This document shows, one piece after another, positions 41,301 to 53,612 of a DNA stretch of 64,000 nucleotides; position 1 is the stretch's first letter, and the number at the start of each line of letters is the position of its first letter. The notes under the pieces are model-generated. The model had not been told where the DNA came from and did no database searches. It worked only from the letters and a program-made list of their open reading frames with translations. Origin of the DNA: Chondrosia reniformis (taxonomy: Eukaryota; Porifera; Demospongiae; Chondrillida; Chondrillidae); NCBI GenBank assembly GCA_947172415.1, contig OX359199.1, forward strand, positions 2,754,001-2,818,000, given 5' to 3'. The translations under genes were made by a program, and so were the position numbers.

Positions 41301-44300
41301 CTATTTATGCTAGGTACTAGGTAGGTTCTAGTTGTATGTACTAGTTGAATGTAATAGTTGTATGAATTAGTTGTATGTACTAGTACAAGTTATATTTACT
41401 AGTTGTAGATATCAGTTATATGTACTAGTTGTATGTAGTACTTGTATGTTCTAATTTCATGAACTAGTTTTATGTACTAGTTGTATGTGTACTAGTTAAA
41501 TACTAGTTGTATGTACTAGTTGTGTATACTATTTGTATGTATTAACTGTGTGTATTAGTTATGTACTAGTTGCATGTACTAGCTCTAATAACTAGTTGTA
41601 TGTACTAATACTGGTAATATTGACTGGTTGTAGGTACTAGTAGAAGTTATATTTACTAATAATAGGTATTAGTTGTATGTAGTAGTTGTATGTTCTAATA
41701 GTGTGAACTAGTTGTATGTACTATTTGTATGTACTAGTTATATGAACTAGTTTTAAGTACTAGTTGTGTGTACTATTTGTATGTACTAGTTTTATGTACT
41801 ACTTGTATGTACTAGTTGCATGTGCTATTTGTATGTACTCTTTGTATGTACTAATTGTATGTACTAGGTGTATGTAATATTTATATTTATCAGTTTTATG
41901 TGTATGTACTAGTTAAATGTAGTAGTTTGGTACTAGTTATAGGTACTAGTTGTAAGTTTTAGTACTAGTAAAACTAGGTAATAAGTAGGTACTTGTTCAA
42001 TCTGCTAGTTGTATTTGCTAGTACAAGTTATATCTAGTAGTTAAATTTACTAGTTGTATGTTCTAGAACAAGTAATATTTATTAGTTATATTTACTAGTT
42101 GTATTTACTAGTTGTATGTACTAGTTGTATGTACTAGTTGTATGAAATAATTATACGTCACAGTTGGAGTTCTAATTTAATGGACTAGTTGTATGGACTA
42201 CTTATATGTACTAGTTATATGTGTATATTATAGTCATAGGTACTAATTGTACGTGTTAGTTGTATGAACTAGTGGTATGTACTAGTTATATGTTCTAGTT
42301 CCATGCACTAGTTTCTAGTTGTATGTAGTAGTTGTATGTACAATTAATATGAACTAGTTGTATGTATTAGTTGTATGTACTAGTTGTATGTACTATGGTA
42401 TGTACTATTTATATATACTAGCTATATGTGTATGGACTAGTTATACGTATTAGTTGCTTGGACTAGTTATATGTAGTAGTTGTATGTACTACTTGTATGA
42501 ACTAGTTATATACTAGATGTAAGAACTAGTTGTATGTACTTGTTGTATGTCCTAGTTGTATTTACTACTTGTATGTCCTAGTTGAATGTACTACTTGTAT
42601 GCACAAGTTGTATGTACTGTTTGTTTATACGCGTAGTATGTACTAGGTGTATGTACCTGTTATAAGTACTAGTTGTAGGTTCTAATACTAGTAATACTAG
42701 ATACTTAGTAGGTATTAGTTGCATGTACAAGTCATAATTATATTAATTAATTATATTACATGAATGTACTAGTTATGTACAAGTTTTATGTAGTAGTACT
42801 ATTAACAAGTGGTATGCACTAAGACTGGTAATATTTACTAACTGTAGCCACTAGTTGTATGTACTAGTTGTACGTACTAGCACTTGCTATATTAGTTGTA
42901 TGTATTAGTTGTATGTACTAATTGCATATACTATTTGTGTGTACTATTTGTATGTACAAATTTTATATACTAGTTTAATGTACTAATTATGTACCAGTTG
43001 TATGTACAATTTGTATGTTCTAGTTGTATGTCCTAGTTGTTTGCACAAGTTGTATGTACTAGAGGTATGTACTAATTGTATGCAATAATTCTATATACTA
43101 GTTGGAGTTCCAGTTTAATGTACTAGTTGTATGTACTATATTTATGTACTAGTTATATGTCTATGTTCTTGTCATAGGTACTAGTTGTAAGTTCAAGTTG
43201 CATGAAGTAGTGGTATGTACTAGTATTGTAATATTTTCTAAATGTAGGCACTAGTTGTATGTACTATTTTTATGTACTAGTCCAAGGTATATTTACTAGT
43301 TATATTTACTGGTTGTGAATCCTAGTTGTTTGTACAAGTTGCATATACTAGATATATGTACAAATTGTATGTAATAATTCTAGGAACTAGTTTGAGTTCT
43401 AGTTTATGGTACGTACTATATATATATATACTAGTTATATGTCTGTGTACTAATTATATGTACAAGTTGTATGTTCTATTTGTATATACTAGTTGTAAGT
43501 ACTAGTTGTGTGTACTAGTGTTGTCTACTACTTGTATGTACTAGTTTTATGTACTAGTTGTATGTACTAGTTGTATGTACTAGTTGTATGTATTAGTTGT
43601 ATGTTGTACTTGTATGAACTAATTTTATGTACTAGTTGTATGTACTAGTTATACACTAGTTGTATGTATTAGTTGTATACACTAGTGTATGTACTAGTTG
43701 TGTGTACTAGTTGTATATATTAACTGTATGTATTAGTTAGGTACTAGTTGCATATACTAGTTCTAATAACTAGTTTTATGTACTAGTACTGGTAATACTT
43801 ACTAATTGTAGGTACTAGTTTTTTGCACTAGTTGTATGTACTAGTACAAGCTAAATTTACTAATTATAGGTATTAGTTGTATTTAGCAGTTGTATGTTAT
43901 AATTGCTTGAACTAGTTGTATGTACTAATTGTATGTACTTGTTAAGTACTAGTTATATATATAGTTTTATGTACTCTTTCTGTGTACTAGTTGTATGTAC
44001 TAATTATATACTACTTGTATGCAATATTTGTATGTACTCTTTGTATGTACTAATTGTATGTACTAGGTGTATGTAATATTTATATTTACCAGTTATATAT
44101 GTATGTACTAGTTATATGTAGTAGATGGGTTCTAGTTATAAGGACTTGTTTGGTGTACTAGTTGTATATAATGGTTTTATGTACTAGTTACAGGTTCTAG
44201 TATTAGTAAAACTACGTACTAAGTAGGTACTCGTTGTATGTACTAGTACTAATTAAATTAACTAGTTTTAGGTACTAGTTATATGTACTAGTTGAATGTA

Positions 44301-44950
44301 ATAGTTGTATTTACTAATTGCATATACTATATGTGTGTACTATTTGTGTGTACTAGTTTTATGTACTAGATGTATGTACTAATTGTATGTAATAATTTTA
44401 TATACTAGTTGGAGTTCTAGTTTAATATACTAGTTGTAGGTACTATATTTATGTACTAGCTATATGTCTATGTTCTAGTCATAGGTACTAGTTGTAAGTT
44501 CAAGTTGCATGAACTAGTGGTATGTACCAGTATTGGTAATATTTACTAACTGTAGGCACTAGTTGTATATACTAGTTGTATGTACTAGTCCAAATTATAT
44601 TTACTAGTTATATTTACTATTTGTATGTCCTAGTTGTTTGTACTAGTTGCATGTACAGCATGTATGTACTAATTGTATGTAATAATTCTATGTACTAGTG
44701 GGAGTTCTAGTTTAATGTACGTACTATTTATATATACTAGTTATATGTGTATGTACTAATTACATGTACTAGTTGTATGTACTAGTTGTATGTTCTAGTT
44801 GTATGTACTAGATGTATGTATTAGTTGTGTGTACTAGTTGTGTCTACTACTTGTATGGACTAGTTGTATTTACTAGTTGTATTTACTAGTTGTATGCACT
44901 AGTTGTATGTACGAGATGTATGTACTTTTTATGTACTAGTTATATATATA
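35353..44950 (+). repeat. 13-bp satellite, block 11 (9.6 kb)
   Basis: Longest uninterrupted satellite block, all in one orientation. Variant-monomer strings recur at long spacings, showing higher-order duplication (for example 39490 with 42730, and 38120 with 41566). Short frames such as 39239-39496 are translated satellite (repeating Y-V-L-x-V-x-T-S). No gene is seen. Confidence 0.95.
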
Positions 44951-44954
44951 TATT

Positions 44955-46046
44955 ATGATAAAAATGGCCATCTCCAAGGTGAGAGCGCAGAGAGTCGTGG
45001 ACGATTCTGCTGATTTTGCTGGTTCGACTGATTCCGAGCCCAGGGTGCAACGAAAATCAACACGGATAGGGGCTCACAAGAGCAATGATGGAGACAAGAG
45101 GCACGGTGGGTCCAGAAGTAGGAGGGAAGAACGGATCGGTGAAAGGAACTTCTACTTCGGTGAAAGGAATAATGAAAGGAACGACGATCCTAGAGCCGCC
45201 AGGTCACTGGAGGATGAGGTCGTTAAATGTCTTTGTGCTTGCAGCGTTGAGAAAGGTGAAATGGTGTGTTGTGATATTTGCGAAGGGTGGTCCCATCCCA
45301 TGAAAGAAGAAGTGGGATTAATGGAGGGGAAGGTGTTTGTGTGCTATTTCTGTCTGTCAGCCCATATGATGGAGTTATGTAAAGAGTTAGGGGCGTTGAA
45401 GGAAGAGCTGAATGAAGTGAAGAGTGAACTAAATGTGGTTAATGAGGAAAATGAGAGGCTGAAGAGGCAGATGGAGCAAGAGAGGCCCAAGGGAGTTGAA
45501 ACGAAACAGGAGGTAGCGGGGATAGGAGGTCTGATGGAGGGTGAGATGGTGGGTTGTGACAAGTTGAGTGTGACAATGGCAGCAGGTGAGAGACAAAAAC
45601 AAACACAGTGTCAACATGAACCTAAGAGTCAGCGAGACAATGGGAGAAGCCACAATAATGGCCGACATATGGAACCAAGAAAGGTATTGAGCATGGAGAA
45701 GCAAAATGTGGTGCCCAGGAAGTCCCAAAAGGCAAGAAATAGGACATCTGGATGTCCACCTAGTGCACATCAGTTTGTGGGAAGGAGGAAGTTATGGGGA
45801 ACCAAGTGAGTGGATACAGAGGAGGAGGTCGAGGCTTTCCTGGTGAGTAGGGTGCCAGAAGCTGCCTCAGTTGAGGTAAAGCGTGTCTTTAAGAGTGAGG
45901 ATGGTCGTGTCAGGTGGTGGTTTTGGTTGATAGGGGATGAGTCCGTTTTGAATCTGATAGACAGAGGAAGTTTTGGTGAGTTTTGGAAAATTGAGAAGAA
46001 GTCTCCTTTTTTAGAGTCAGTGGTGGTGCGAGTTCTGCCTCGCTAG
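44955..46046 (+). pseudogene. LINE D ORF1: PHD finger protein, one nonsense codon
   Basis: The frame is open from ATG 44955 to 46046 except for a TGA at 45807-45809. The basic N-terminus (1-90) is followed by a PHD-type zinc finger at about 92-133 (CLCAC, CCDIC, H, CYFC), a coiled coil at about 141-178 (LGALKEELNEVKSELNVVNE), a low-complexity linker, then GRRKLWGTK just before the stop. The C-terminal domain after it (TEEEVEAFLVSRVPEAASVE, RVRWWFWLIGDESVLNL) is like the ORF1 C-termini of related LINEs. ORF1 proteins bind element RNA. Only one mutation separates this ORF1 from being intact. Confidence 0.8.
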
Positions 46047-46063
46047 CAGGTGAGAAGGAGGCA

Positions 46064-49000
46064 GTGCGGGGCAATAGCTCAGCTACAAGAGGTAGCAGAG
46101 GGAGGGGAAATGGGGAAGGTGGCAGTCTTGACAGGAGTGGAAATCTCAAGATGATGTGTTGGAATGTTGCAGGATGGTCAAGAAGAAACATGGGTGGAGA
46201 TGATAGAGAGGTGGAGAGTCGGGATATTAGGGCAAAAGTAATTAACTTCTTTCAGCCCGATGTGGTGTGCCTGACGGAGACTTGGTTGAAGGGGAATGAG
46301 GGTGTGGTGTTTGATAATTATGAGTGGTTTGGTCATAACAGAGCATCAGTGAGCAGGAAAGCAGTGAGAGGCTCACGTGGGGTTGGTGTGTTGGTGAAGA
46401 ATGTAATACTCCAGGACTGGTCAATAATGGTGGTTGATGTGCAGTTGGAGGATGTTATGTAGGTAAAGTTAGTGCATAAAGTGACTTCACATGCAATCTT
46501 CATCGCAGTTTGCTATTTCCCCCCAGCTAGCTTAAGTCGGGACATGGACATTGAAGAACGCTTTCATGTTTTGGGAGAGCAGGTGGTGAATCTTCAGGTG
46601 GAGGGTCAGGTAATGGTGTGTGGTGATTTCAATGCGAGGTGTGGAGAATTGGGTGATAGTGATGGGTTACCCAACAGAGGTTGTGTGGACCTGGTGAAGA
46701 ACGGTCAAGGGGAATTGCTAGTTGACTGGATGAGGATTTCTAGTTTGGTGTTTGTAAATGGGCGACAGGGTCAGGATCAGTTCACATGCATCTCTGGCAG
46801 AGGTAAGTCTGTTGTAGACTATTGTTTGGTGCCAGAAGAGGAGCTTATGTCCATTCGTAATTTTGTGGTGAAAACAATGTCACCATGTGAGGAAGAGTTG
46901 TATGTGGATGAAGTAGGATTTAGGTTACCTGATCACTCGGTTCTCCTATGGGACTTGATGGTTGATGGAGTAGTGTCTGAAGTATCCTATATGTCTATTG
47001 AGGAACAGCCCCGTAAGAAGTTTGTAGTCCCTGAAAACTACATGTGTGGTCAGGAAGATTTCATTACTAGTATTGTGGATCGCCTGAAGAGGATGCATTG
47101 TGACCAAGGCGAACTGGATACTTTGTACAGCGATTTGATGGAGGCACTGAAGAGGGGGCTCAAGGAGGTACATTGTGGTGGTATGAAACAGGGCCAAGTG
47201 TGGTTTTCCTAGGGGCTCAAAGTCCTGAGGAAGGAGATGCATAGAAAGGAGAAGCAGTGGTTGAAGGGAAAGGCTAGTGAGGAACAGAATCACTTGAAAA
47301 ATGAATACTTAAAGGCAAGAGCCAGCTTATTCAAAGGCGGTGAAAAAAGCTAAAAGGGACCATCAGAAAAGAAGTTGTGAACAGTTAGAAAGAGATTTGG
47401 GGTGTCCCAAAAAATTCAGGAAAGCCTTGAAGAGGATGAATTTTGGGAAAGTGAAGAAGCAGGGACGTGACTTACTTCGAGTGTATGATGAGGAAGGTTC
47501 CATAAGGTCAGGCGAAGAGGCTATTGAGATATGGAGGACCCATTTTGCCAAGGTCATGGGTGGTGATGATGGGACAACGAGACCAATGGCTATCAGATGG
47601 ATAGAGAGGAGAATGGGACACAGTTCAGTAAATGGCTGTGTGAACCAATCTCTGGAGAGGAGGTACTATGGGCGTTCAGTGAAATGAAGAAGGATGCAGC
47701 TCCAGGGATTGATGGTGTAGCGATGGACATGAAGCTTACAGAAAGGCTGTTTGAGGTGTGGGTAGCTTTGTTTACGATTTGCTGGGAGGTTGGCATGGTA
47801 CCCTCATTGTGGAGGGAGAGCGTTATGGTACCAGTTCCTAAAGGAAAAGCGAAGGGAGTGCGATGTGAACACTTTCCGAGGCATTTCTTTAACTTCCCTG
47901 GTCAGTTAGGTGGTATGCAAGATCCTGGAACAAAGACTGTCAAGTGTGGCAGAGGTGACAGGTCTCATAGCAGAAGAACAAGGTGGCTTTCGTAAGAAGA
48001 GGGGATGTAGGGACCAATTGCTGTCACTGGTGTTATTAGGACAAACAGAAATGGTGAGAAAACCTGCAGGCATGTTAGTGGCATTCATTGACTTTGCTAA
48101 AGCATATGATAAGGTGAATCGGGAGAAGTTGTGGTCTTGTCTACAGAGTGTGGGTGTGATCGGCAGGTTTCTCAGATTTCTACAGGCTCTTTATGAAAGG
48201 AACATGTGCAGGGTGAAAGTGAAGGGGCATATTAGTGAGGAGTTTGAGGTACACATAGGGCTACGGCAGGGATGCGTCTTGTCCCCATTACTCTTCTCCC
48301 TATATATTAACAGTGCTGTTAAGAGGTTGAAGGAGGAGAGGTGTGGTGTGAAGTGTGGGGATGGGATTGTCCCAGGCCTGCTATCTGCAGATGATACCTG
48401 CTTGGTAGCATCAGATGTGTCTGGCATAACTGGGAGTTTAGAGGTATTGGTGGAGTGGTGTGAAGAATGGGATGTGAAGATTAATGTGGCAAAGTCTGGC
48501 ATCATGCATATCCGCAAGAAGAAAGCAGAACGATGTGAGGTAGTGTACGAGGTGGAGGGTGAGGAAATCCCGATGGTATCGTCCTATAAGTATTTAGGCT
48601 GCATGGTCGATGAGTATCTAGAGCTGACAGAGATGGTGGGAGATAAGGCAGAGAGTGGGAGGAGAGCCCTAGGAGCTTGTCTCCAGAGATGTCGGGCAGA
48701 GATTGGAGATGTTGGAGTTGGCGTTTTCCAGAAATTGATGGGATCTCTTGTGGAGTCAGGTATGATGTATGGGGTGGAAGTATGGGGTTGCTCTAGTCAT
48801 TTGGAACCCATTGAACGTGTTCAGTTGCGTGCTCTCCGTCAGTTCTTTGGGGTGGGCATACTTCACCCCAAGGTATCCTTGTTATTTGAAATGAGGGCCT
48901 TACCTGTTGTGTGGGAGGTGAAGATGCGTTGTGTGCGGTTCTGGTTGAAGGTTTTGACAAGTGAGATGTACAAGGGAAGGTTGTTAAGGAAGATAGTTAG

Positions 49001-49583
49001 ACAGGCAGTGGAGTGTGGCAAGGGAATATGGGTAAAGAATATGGCTAAATGTTTTGTTGAGTTTGGGTGGCAAGGTATGGATGGAAATGCCATAAAGGAC
49101 CTTAGTGAGCCAGAGATTAGAGATATGCTCTCAAGTATTGCCTGGAGGGAGGTTAGATACAGGTGGCAGAAGGAGATGGAGGAGAGGCCGAAGCTTGGGA
49201 TGCTGAATAAAATAGCAGCCCTTGAGGGTGAGTCAAGTTGTGCAGTTTTGGGAAGGAAGAGAGACAGGAATATGATGATGAAGTTAAGGGGAGGTACAGC
49301 GGCATTCCAGATAGAAGTGGGAAGGTGGAAAGGAGTGGTGAGGGAAGAGAGGCTATGCAAGGAATGCAATAGTGGAGAAGTGGAAGATGTCTGCCACTGG
49401 ATGCTGCGTTGCCATGCTTGGGACATTGTGAGATGGCCCTTAATGAAGCAAGTCAGCCAGTATGATGGTTTCCAAGGACAGTGTCTTGAGAAGCAGACTG
49501 CATTTATTCTATCAATGGCATGCACCAACTATTCTATTTTAAACTATATCAGTGCAATGTGGTGTGCCAGATTTGGCCTGTGA
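46064..49583 (+). pseudogene. LINE D ORF2: AP endonuclease + RT, several lesions
   Basis: It begins 17 bp after ORF1. The EEP endonuclease is visible as LKMMCWNVAGWSRR, VVCLTETWLKGNEG, VMVCGDFNARCGEL and FRLPDHSVLLWDL. A TAG at 46460-46462 and a TAG at 47210-47212 interrupt it. Frameshifts near 47310, 47600 and 47870 split the linker and RT fingers. The last frame (47910-49583) holds EEQGGFRKKRGCRDQL, motif A VAFIDFAKAYDKVNR, motif B GLRQGCVLSPLLFSLYIN and motif C LLSADDTCLVA, where Ser replaces the usual Tyr/Phe before ADD. The C-terminal knuckle is CKECNSGEVEDVCHWMLRC. Inactive. Confidence 0.85.
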
Positions 49584-49716
49584 TGTGACCAAACTATATT
49601 ATATATATTATTTATATTAATTGTTATTTTTAGTGCTACATTGGACTTTTGTAATGTCCTAGCACCTGTTGGTGTGGTGCACTCTAATCATGATATTGAT
49701 ATTGATTGATTGATAT
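49584..49716 (+). other. 3' UTR and simple-repeat tail of LINE D
   Basis: AT-rich UTR with GTAATGTCCTAGCACC and a terminal GATATTGATATTGATTGATT run. A simple-repeat tail instead of poly(A) is usual for CR1/L2-like LINEs. Confidence 0.75.
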
Positions 49717-51206
49717 AGTAGTTATTTGTATATACTATTTGTATGTACTAGTTATGTACTAGTTGTATGTACTATTTGTATGTACTAGTAGTATAAACTG
49801 TTATGTACTAGTAATGGTTATATTTACTAACTGTAGCCACAAGTTTAATGTACTAGTCTTATGTACTAGTTCATGTGTGTGAACTAGGTATATGTCCTAG
49901 TTTAATGAACTTGTTGTATGTACTAATTTTATGTACTGGTTGTGTGTTGTAATTGTGTCTACTACTTGTATGTACAGGTTGTATGTACTAGTTGTATGTA
50001 CTAGTTGTATTTACTAGTTGTATTTACTAGTTGTATTTACTAGTTGTATGTACTAGTTGTATGTGCTAGTTGTATGTACTAGTTGTGTGGACTAGTTGTG
50101 TCTACTACATGGCTGTCCTAGTTGTATGTACTAGTCGTATGTACTAGTTGTATTCACTAGTTTTAGGCACTAATTGTATCTACTAGATGTATGTATCTTT
50201 TATGTACTAGTTATATATAGCAGTTGTTTGTACTAGTTATATGTACTAGTTGTATGTACTAGTGTATGTGCTAGATACTAGTTGTATGTAGTGGTTGTAT
50301 GGACTAGTTCTATGTACTAGTTGTATGTACTATGTGTATGTACTATAGTACTAGTTATAATTTTATGTATTAGTTATATATACTAGTTGCAAGTACCACT
50401 TGTATGTACTAGTTGTTTGTATATATTAGTTGTATGTACTAGCTATTTACTAGTTGAATGTTCTAGTTGAAGGTCCTAGTTGTTTGTACTTGTTGTAGGT
50501 TCTTGTACTAGTTATACTAGGTACTAGCAAGGTACTAGTTGTATGTACTAGAAACTAGTTGTATGTACTAGTTGTATGTACTAGTTTTATGAACTAGTTG
50601 TAGGTACTAGTTTTATGTACTAGTTGTTTATAATAGTTGTATTTACTATTTGTATATACTAGTTATATTTTTGTGAATTAGTTATATGTACTAGTTGTAT
50701 ACACTAGGTGTATGTACTAGTTATATGTCCTAGTCGTTTGTACTAGTTGTATGCAGTAGTCATGTGCTAGTTGCATATACAAGTTGTACGTTCTAGTATT
50801 AGGTTCTCGTCCTATGAACTAGTTGTATGTACTAGTTGTATGTACTAGTTGTAAGTACTATGTGTATATACTATTTATAAGAACCAACTTTATGCACTAG
50901 CTATATGCACTAGTTGTATTCACTAGCTGTGTGTACTAGTTGTATGTACTATTTATAATTTCTAGGTATATGTGTATGTACTATTTATATGTAGTAGGTG
51001 TATGTACTAGCTATATGTCCTAGTTGTTTGTACTAGTTGTATGTACTAGTTGTATGTACTAGTTGTGTGTACTATTTGGTTGTACTAGTCGTATGTACTA
51101 GTTGCATGTACTAGTTATGTACTAGTTGCATATACAAGTTGTATGTTCTAGTATTATGTACCCGGTCTATGAACGAGTAGTATGTACTAGTTGTATGTAC
51201 TAGTGG
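49717..51206 (+). repeat. 13-bp satellite, block 12
   Basis: Standard orientation. Around 50440 it repeats the variant order seen near 37505 (CTATTTACTAGTTGAATG, then a GCAAGG step), showing relationship to block 11. No gene is seen. Confidence 0.92.
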
Positions 51207-52128
51207 TGTGATGGAGAAGGGGAGGAATAGTAGTGTGGTGCAGGATAGTAATGAGGAGGAGGATGGGTGTGTAGTGCTGGAGGGTGTGGATAGTTGTGAT
51301 GAGTAAGGGCATGGGCATGGGCATGATTTGCAGGAGGGGGATGGGCATAATCTGTAGGAGGGTGTGGGCGTTTGTGATGTGCAGGAGTATGCAGTGCAGA
51401 AGTGTGACAATTGCTTGGTGGTGTATCAGATAGGGGTGAGGGAGGACTCAGAGAGTGATTGGAGGGAGGACTCAGAGAGCAATTGGAGGGAGTGAGGTGG
51501 GACGAAGCAAGTACAGAAGAAACAGCTGGGGAAGGTAAGGGGCGACCAGGGAGAGCAGGTTCTTGAGTGTTGGTTACATCTCTCAGGGGAGTAGCAGTAT
51601 CATCAACTGTAGAATCCTCAATCTCTTCATCAATGCCATCTTCTTCGCACTGAATGTCCTCACAACCAGAATAAGGGGATCCACTTCCTAGCCAAAGTGT
51701 CTTTTTGTTGAAGAAGGCAAGAGTAGAAAAGGAAAATGAAGATTATTAGCTTTGAGTCTATGATAATATTATACGTTGCGTATACCTTCTCTGCTGTCTT
51801 CTTCTTTTTCGGATCTTATCCTTTGTCCTGTTGTTTGCGCGGTGCGTTTTTCTTAGGAGGCGTCAAGTCCAGAAGGTCGACAACCGTGCAGTCGTAGAGT
51901 CGTGTGTTCAGCTTCACGACGATCTCTTTCCCCACCGTGATCTTTCCGCGCTGCACAATGACACATCTTTAACGTTAACGCGGTGGATCTTGCCGGCATC
52001 CTTCGACTCTAGCCACTTCACTCAGATCTCGTTGGCTTTCCTTGGCATCTTAATTTGTTCTGAAAGGTACAATTTTGTTTTGTTTCGCAGGTTCGAAGTT
52101 GTTACATTTAAGTGTTAATATGCGTGTA
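51207..52128 (-). pseudogene. Captured host-gene fragment with His/Pro-rich exon
   Basis: The minus strand reads as two exons. Exon 1 (52048-51786) starts MPRKANEI, then VKWLESKDAGKIHRVNVKDV, and later GKITVGKEIVVKLNTRLYDC. It has a TGA, a frameshift and a TAA. A GTATAC donor follows; the intron is 51785-51701. Exon 2 (51700 to about 51207) is open for about 165 codons without ATG. It opens TLWLGSGSPYSGCEDI, then an acidic patch, then Ser/Pro-rich and finally His/Pro-rich sequence (PAHHKRPHPPTDYAHPPP), and is cut by satellite. The N-terminus resembles proteins that carry a BEN domain further on; that is a weak recollection. Intron retention shows DNA-level capture rather than retroposition. 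Confidence 0.5.
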
Positions 52129-52665
52129 CACTACTAGTTTTGTGTACTAGTTGTATGTACTAGTTGTATTTTCTAGTTGTTTGTACTAGTTGTATACACT
52201 AGTTAAATGAACTACTTGTATGTATTAGATGTATGTGCTAGTTGTATGTACCAGTACTAGTTATATTTTCTAGTTGAAGGAACTATGTTTTATGTATTAG
52301 TTGAATGTAATAGTTTATGGACTAGTTGTATGCACTAGTTATTTAATAGTTGCATGTACTAATTGTCTGAACTAGTTGTATTTACTATATAGTAATGGTA
52401 ATATTAGCCAGTAGTAGGTACTAGTTGTATATACTAGTTGTATGTACTAGTATAGGTTATATTTACTAGTTGTAGGTACTACTTGTACATACTAGTTATA
52501 TGTATTAGTTTTAAGTACTAGTTACTAGTTGTAAGTACTAGTTGTATGAACTAGTTATATGTACTAGTTCTGTGTACTAGTGGTATGTACTAGTTTCCAG
52601 TTATATATACTCGTTGTATGTACAAGTTATATGTACTAGTTATATGTGTATTTACTTGTTGTATG
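52129..52665 (+). repeat. 13-bp satellite, block 13
   Basis: Standard orientation. The last about 150 bp (52505-52665) recur at 53691-53838 beyond the Penelope copy. Confidence 0.9.
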
Positions 52666-52804
52666 AAAAATCTAAGATACCATTTTCCTACATGCTATAT
52701 GCCTATTCTGTAAAAAGAGCCTATAGGGGAACTAAACCTAAAGAGAGCTTTAGATGAAGATACAGTAGTCTTTTCTTCCTTCTTTTCCCTTCTTTCATCT
52801 TCTT

Positions 52805-52863
52805 CTCCACTGGGTCAGACAGCCGTTTCTGGGAATTCCACCCTTCATCAGTGATCCTGGGAG
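52805..52863 (-). ncRNA. Hammerhead-ribozyme-like motif, truncated copy
   Basis: Same CTGATGA / GAAA / GTC core and paired stem I as at 15322-15380, with no changes seen. Confidence 0.6.
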
Positions 52864-53112
52864 TCTTTGTCTTTTTCTTTATCTTGATCTTCTGTGAATC
52901 CTTGGCTCACTATGCTAAATCTAGGGGCCTTATATACACTATTTTGGTGCCAAAAGTTAAATAAGGTGTTAACTAAGACACATGATGAAATTTAATTTTA
53001 TGAAAGGAATGTAGGTCCAATTAACTTTTATGAATTAATTATAAATCTATTAGTAATCTTGCTTGTACAGGTAAAACAGACTCAGCATAACTATAGACAC
53101 AAGTAGGACATA

Positions 53113-53612
53113 TTACGTAAGTCTACCCTTAGGTCTTCTAGTAGTAACATTTCTTTGGAGGTGGGGTAACACAATATGGGGTAACACAAGACAGTCCTTA
53201 AGCATACTAGCTACTTTTTGCTTATACTTGATTCTAACTAGAGGCTGCCGGGATAGGAAGGTTTTAAAGGTTGATTTTAGCTTAAAGTATTTGTAACCCT
53301 GCTTAATAAGCCTACTGCATAACTGCAAACTTTTAGCCTGAAAACTGGAGAAGTCACTACATATTCTAGAATACCTAATTAGTTGTGAAATAAAGACACC
53401 ATAGGCTGGGGTATTAGGAATATTACTATCTAAATGGGGGAAATTTACTATATCAAAGTTAAAGTCCTCTCGCTTATCATATACTTTAGTGATAAATTGA
53501 TTGTTAGTAATGGTTATATCTAAGTCTAAAAAGGGGGATTTTTTAGGGCTGGTATTTGTCTTTTTAAGAATAAGTTCTTTGGGGTAAATATCACTAATTG
53601 ACAGTTCAAAAT
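53113..53612 (-). pseudogene. C-terminal RT fragment of the Penelope-like element
   Basis: Open from the truncation point to the stop at 53113-53115. It encodes the region after RT motif C (NKDFELSISDIYPKEL, SPKKSPFLDLDI) to the C-terminal RRPKGRLT. No promoter or catalytic residues remain. Confidence 0.85.

Larger units (their letters stand above)
44951..49716 (+). mobile_element. CR1/L2-like LINE (D), near full length, dead
   Basis: A 4.77-kb LINE with two ORFs. ORF1 has a PHD finger and coiled coil. ORF2 has an AP-type endonuclease and RT, followed by a short 3' UTR ending in a GATTGATTGAT simple tail. This layout fits the CR1/L2 side of the jockey superfamily. It is unrelated to families B and C, which have restriction-like nucleases. 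It is sense to the satellite. In-frame stops and about three frameshifts inactivate it. Confidence 0.88.
52666..53612 (-). mobile_element. Penelope-like element, 5'-truncated copy
   Basis: Contains the complete 501-bp PLTR and about 450 bp of upstream ORF, more than 99% like the intact copy by eye, then stops at ATCCTTGTTGT, which merges with satellite TTGTATG. CTTGTTGTATG flanks both ends. The satellite duplicate at 53810-53850 shows the same target without an insertion. This is a typical 5'-truncated product. Confidence 0.9.

Noticed and set aside
51111-51410. 99-aa Ser/Pro/Cys-rich minus-strand ORF
   Set aside because: Different frame of the His/Pro-rich exon; its end is satellite. The long ATG-less frame is the better reading.
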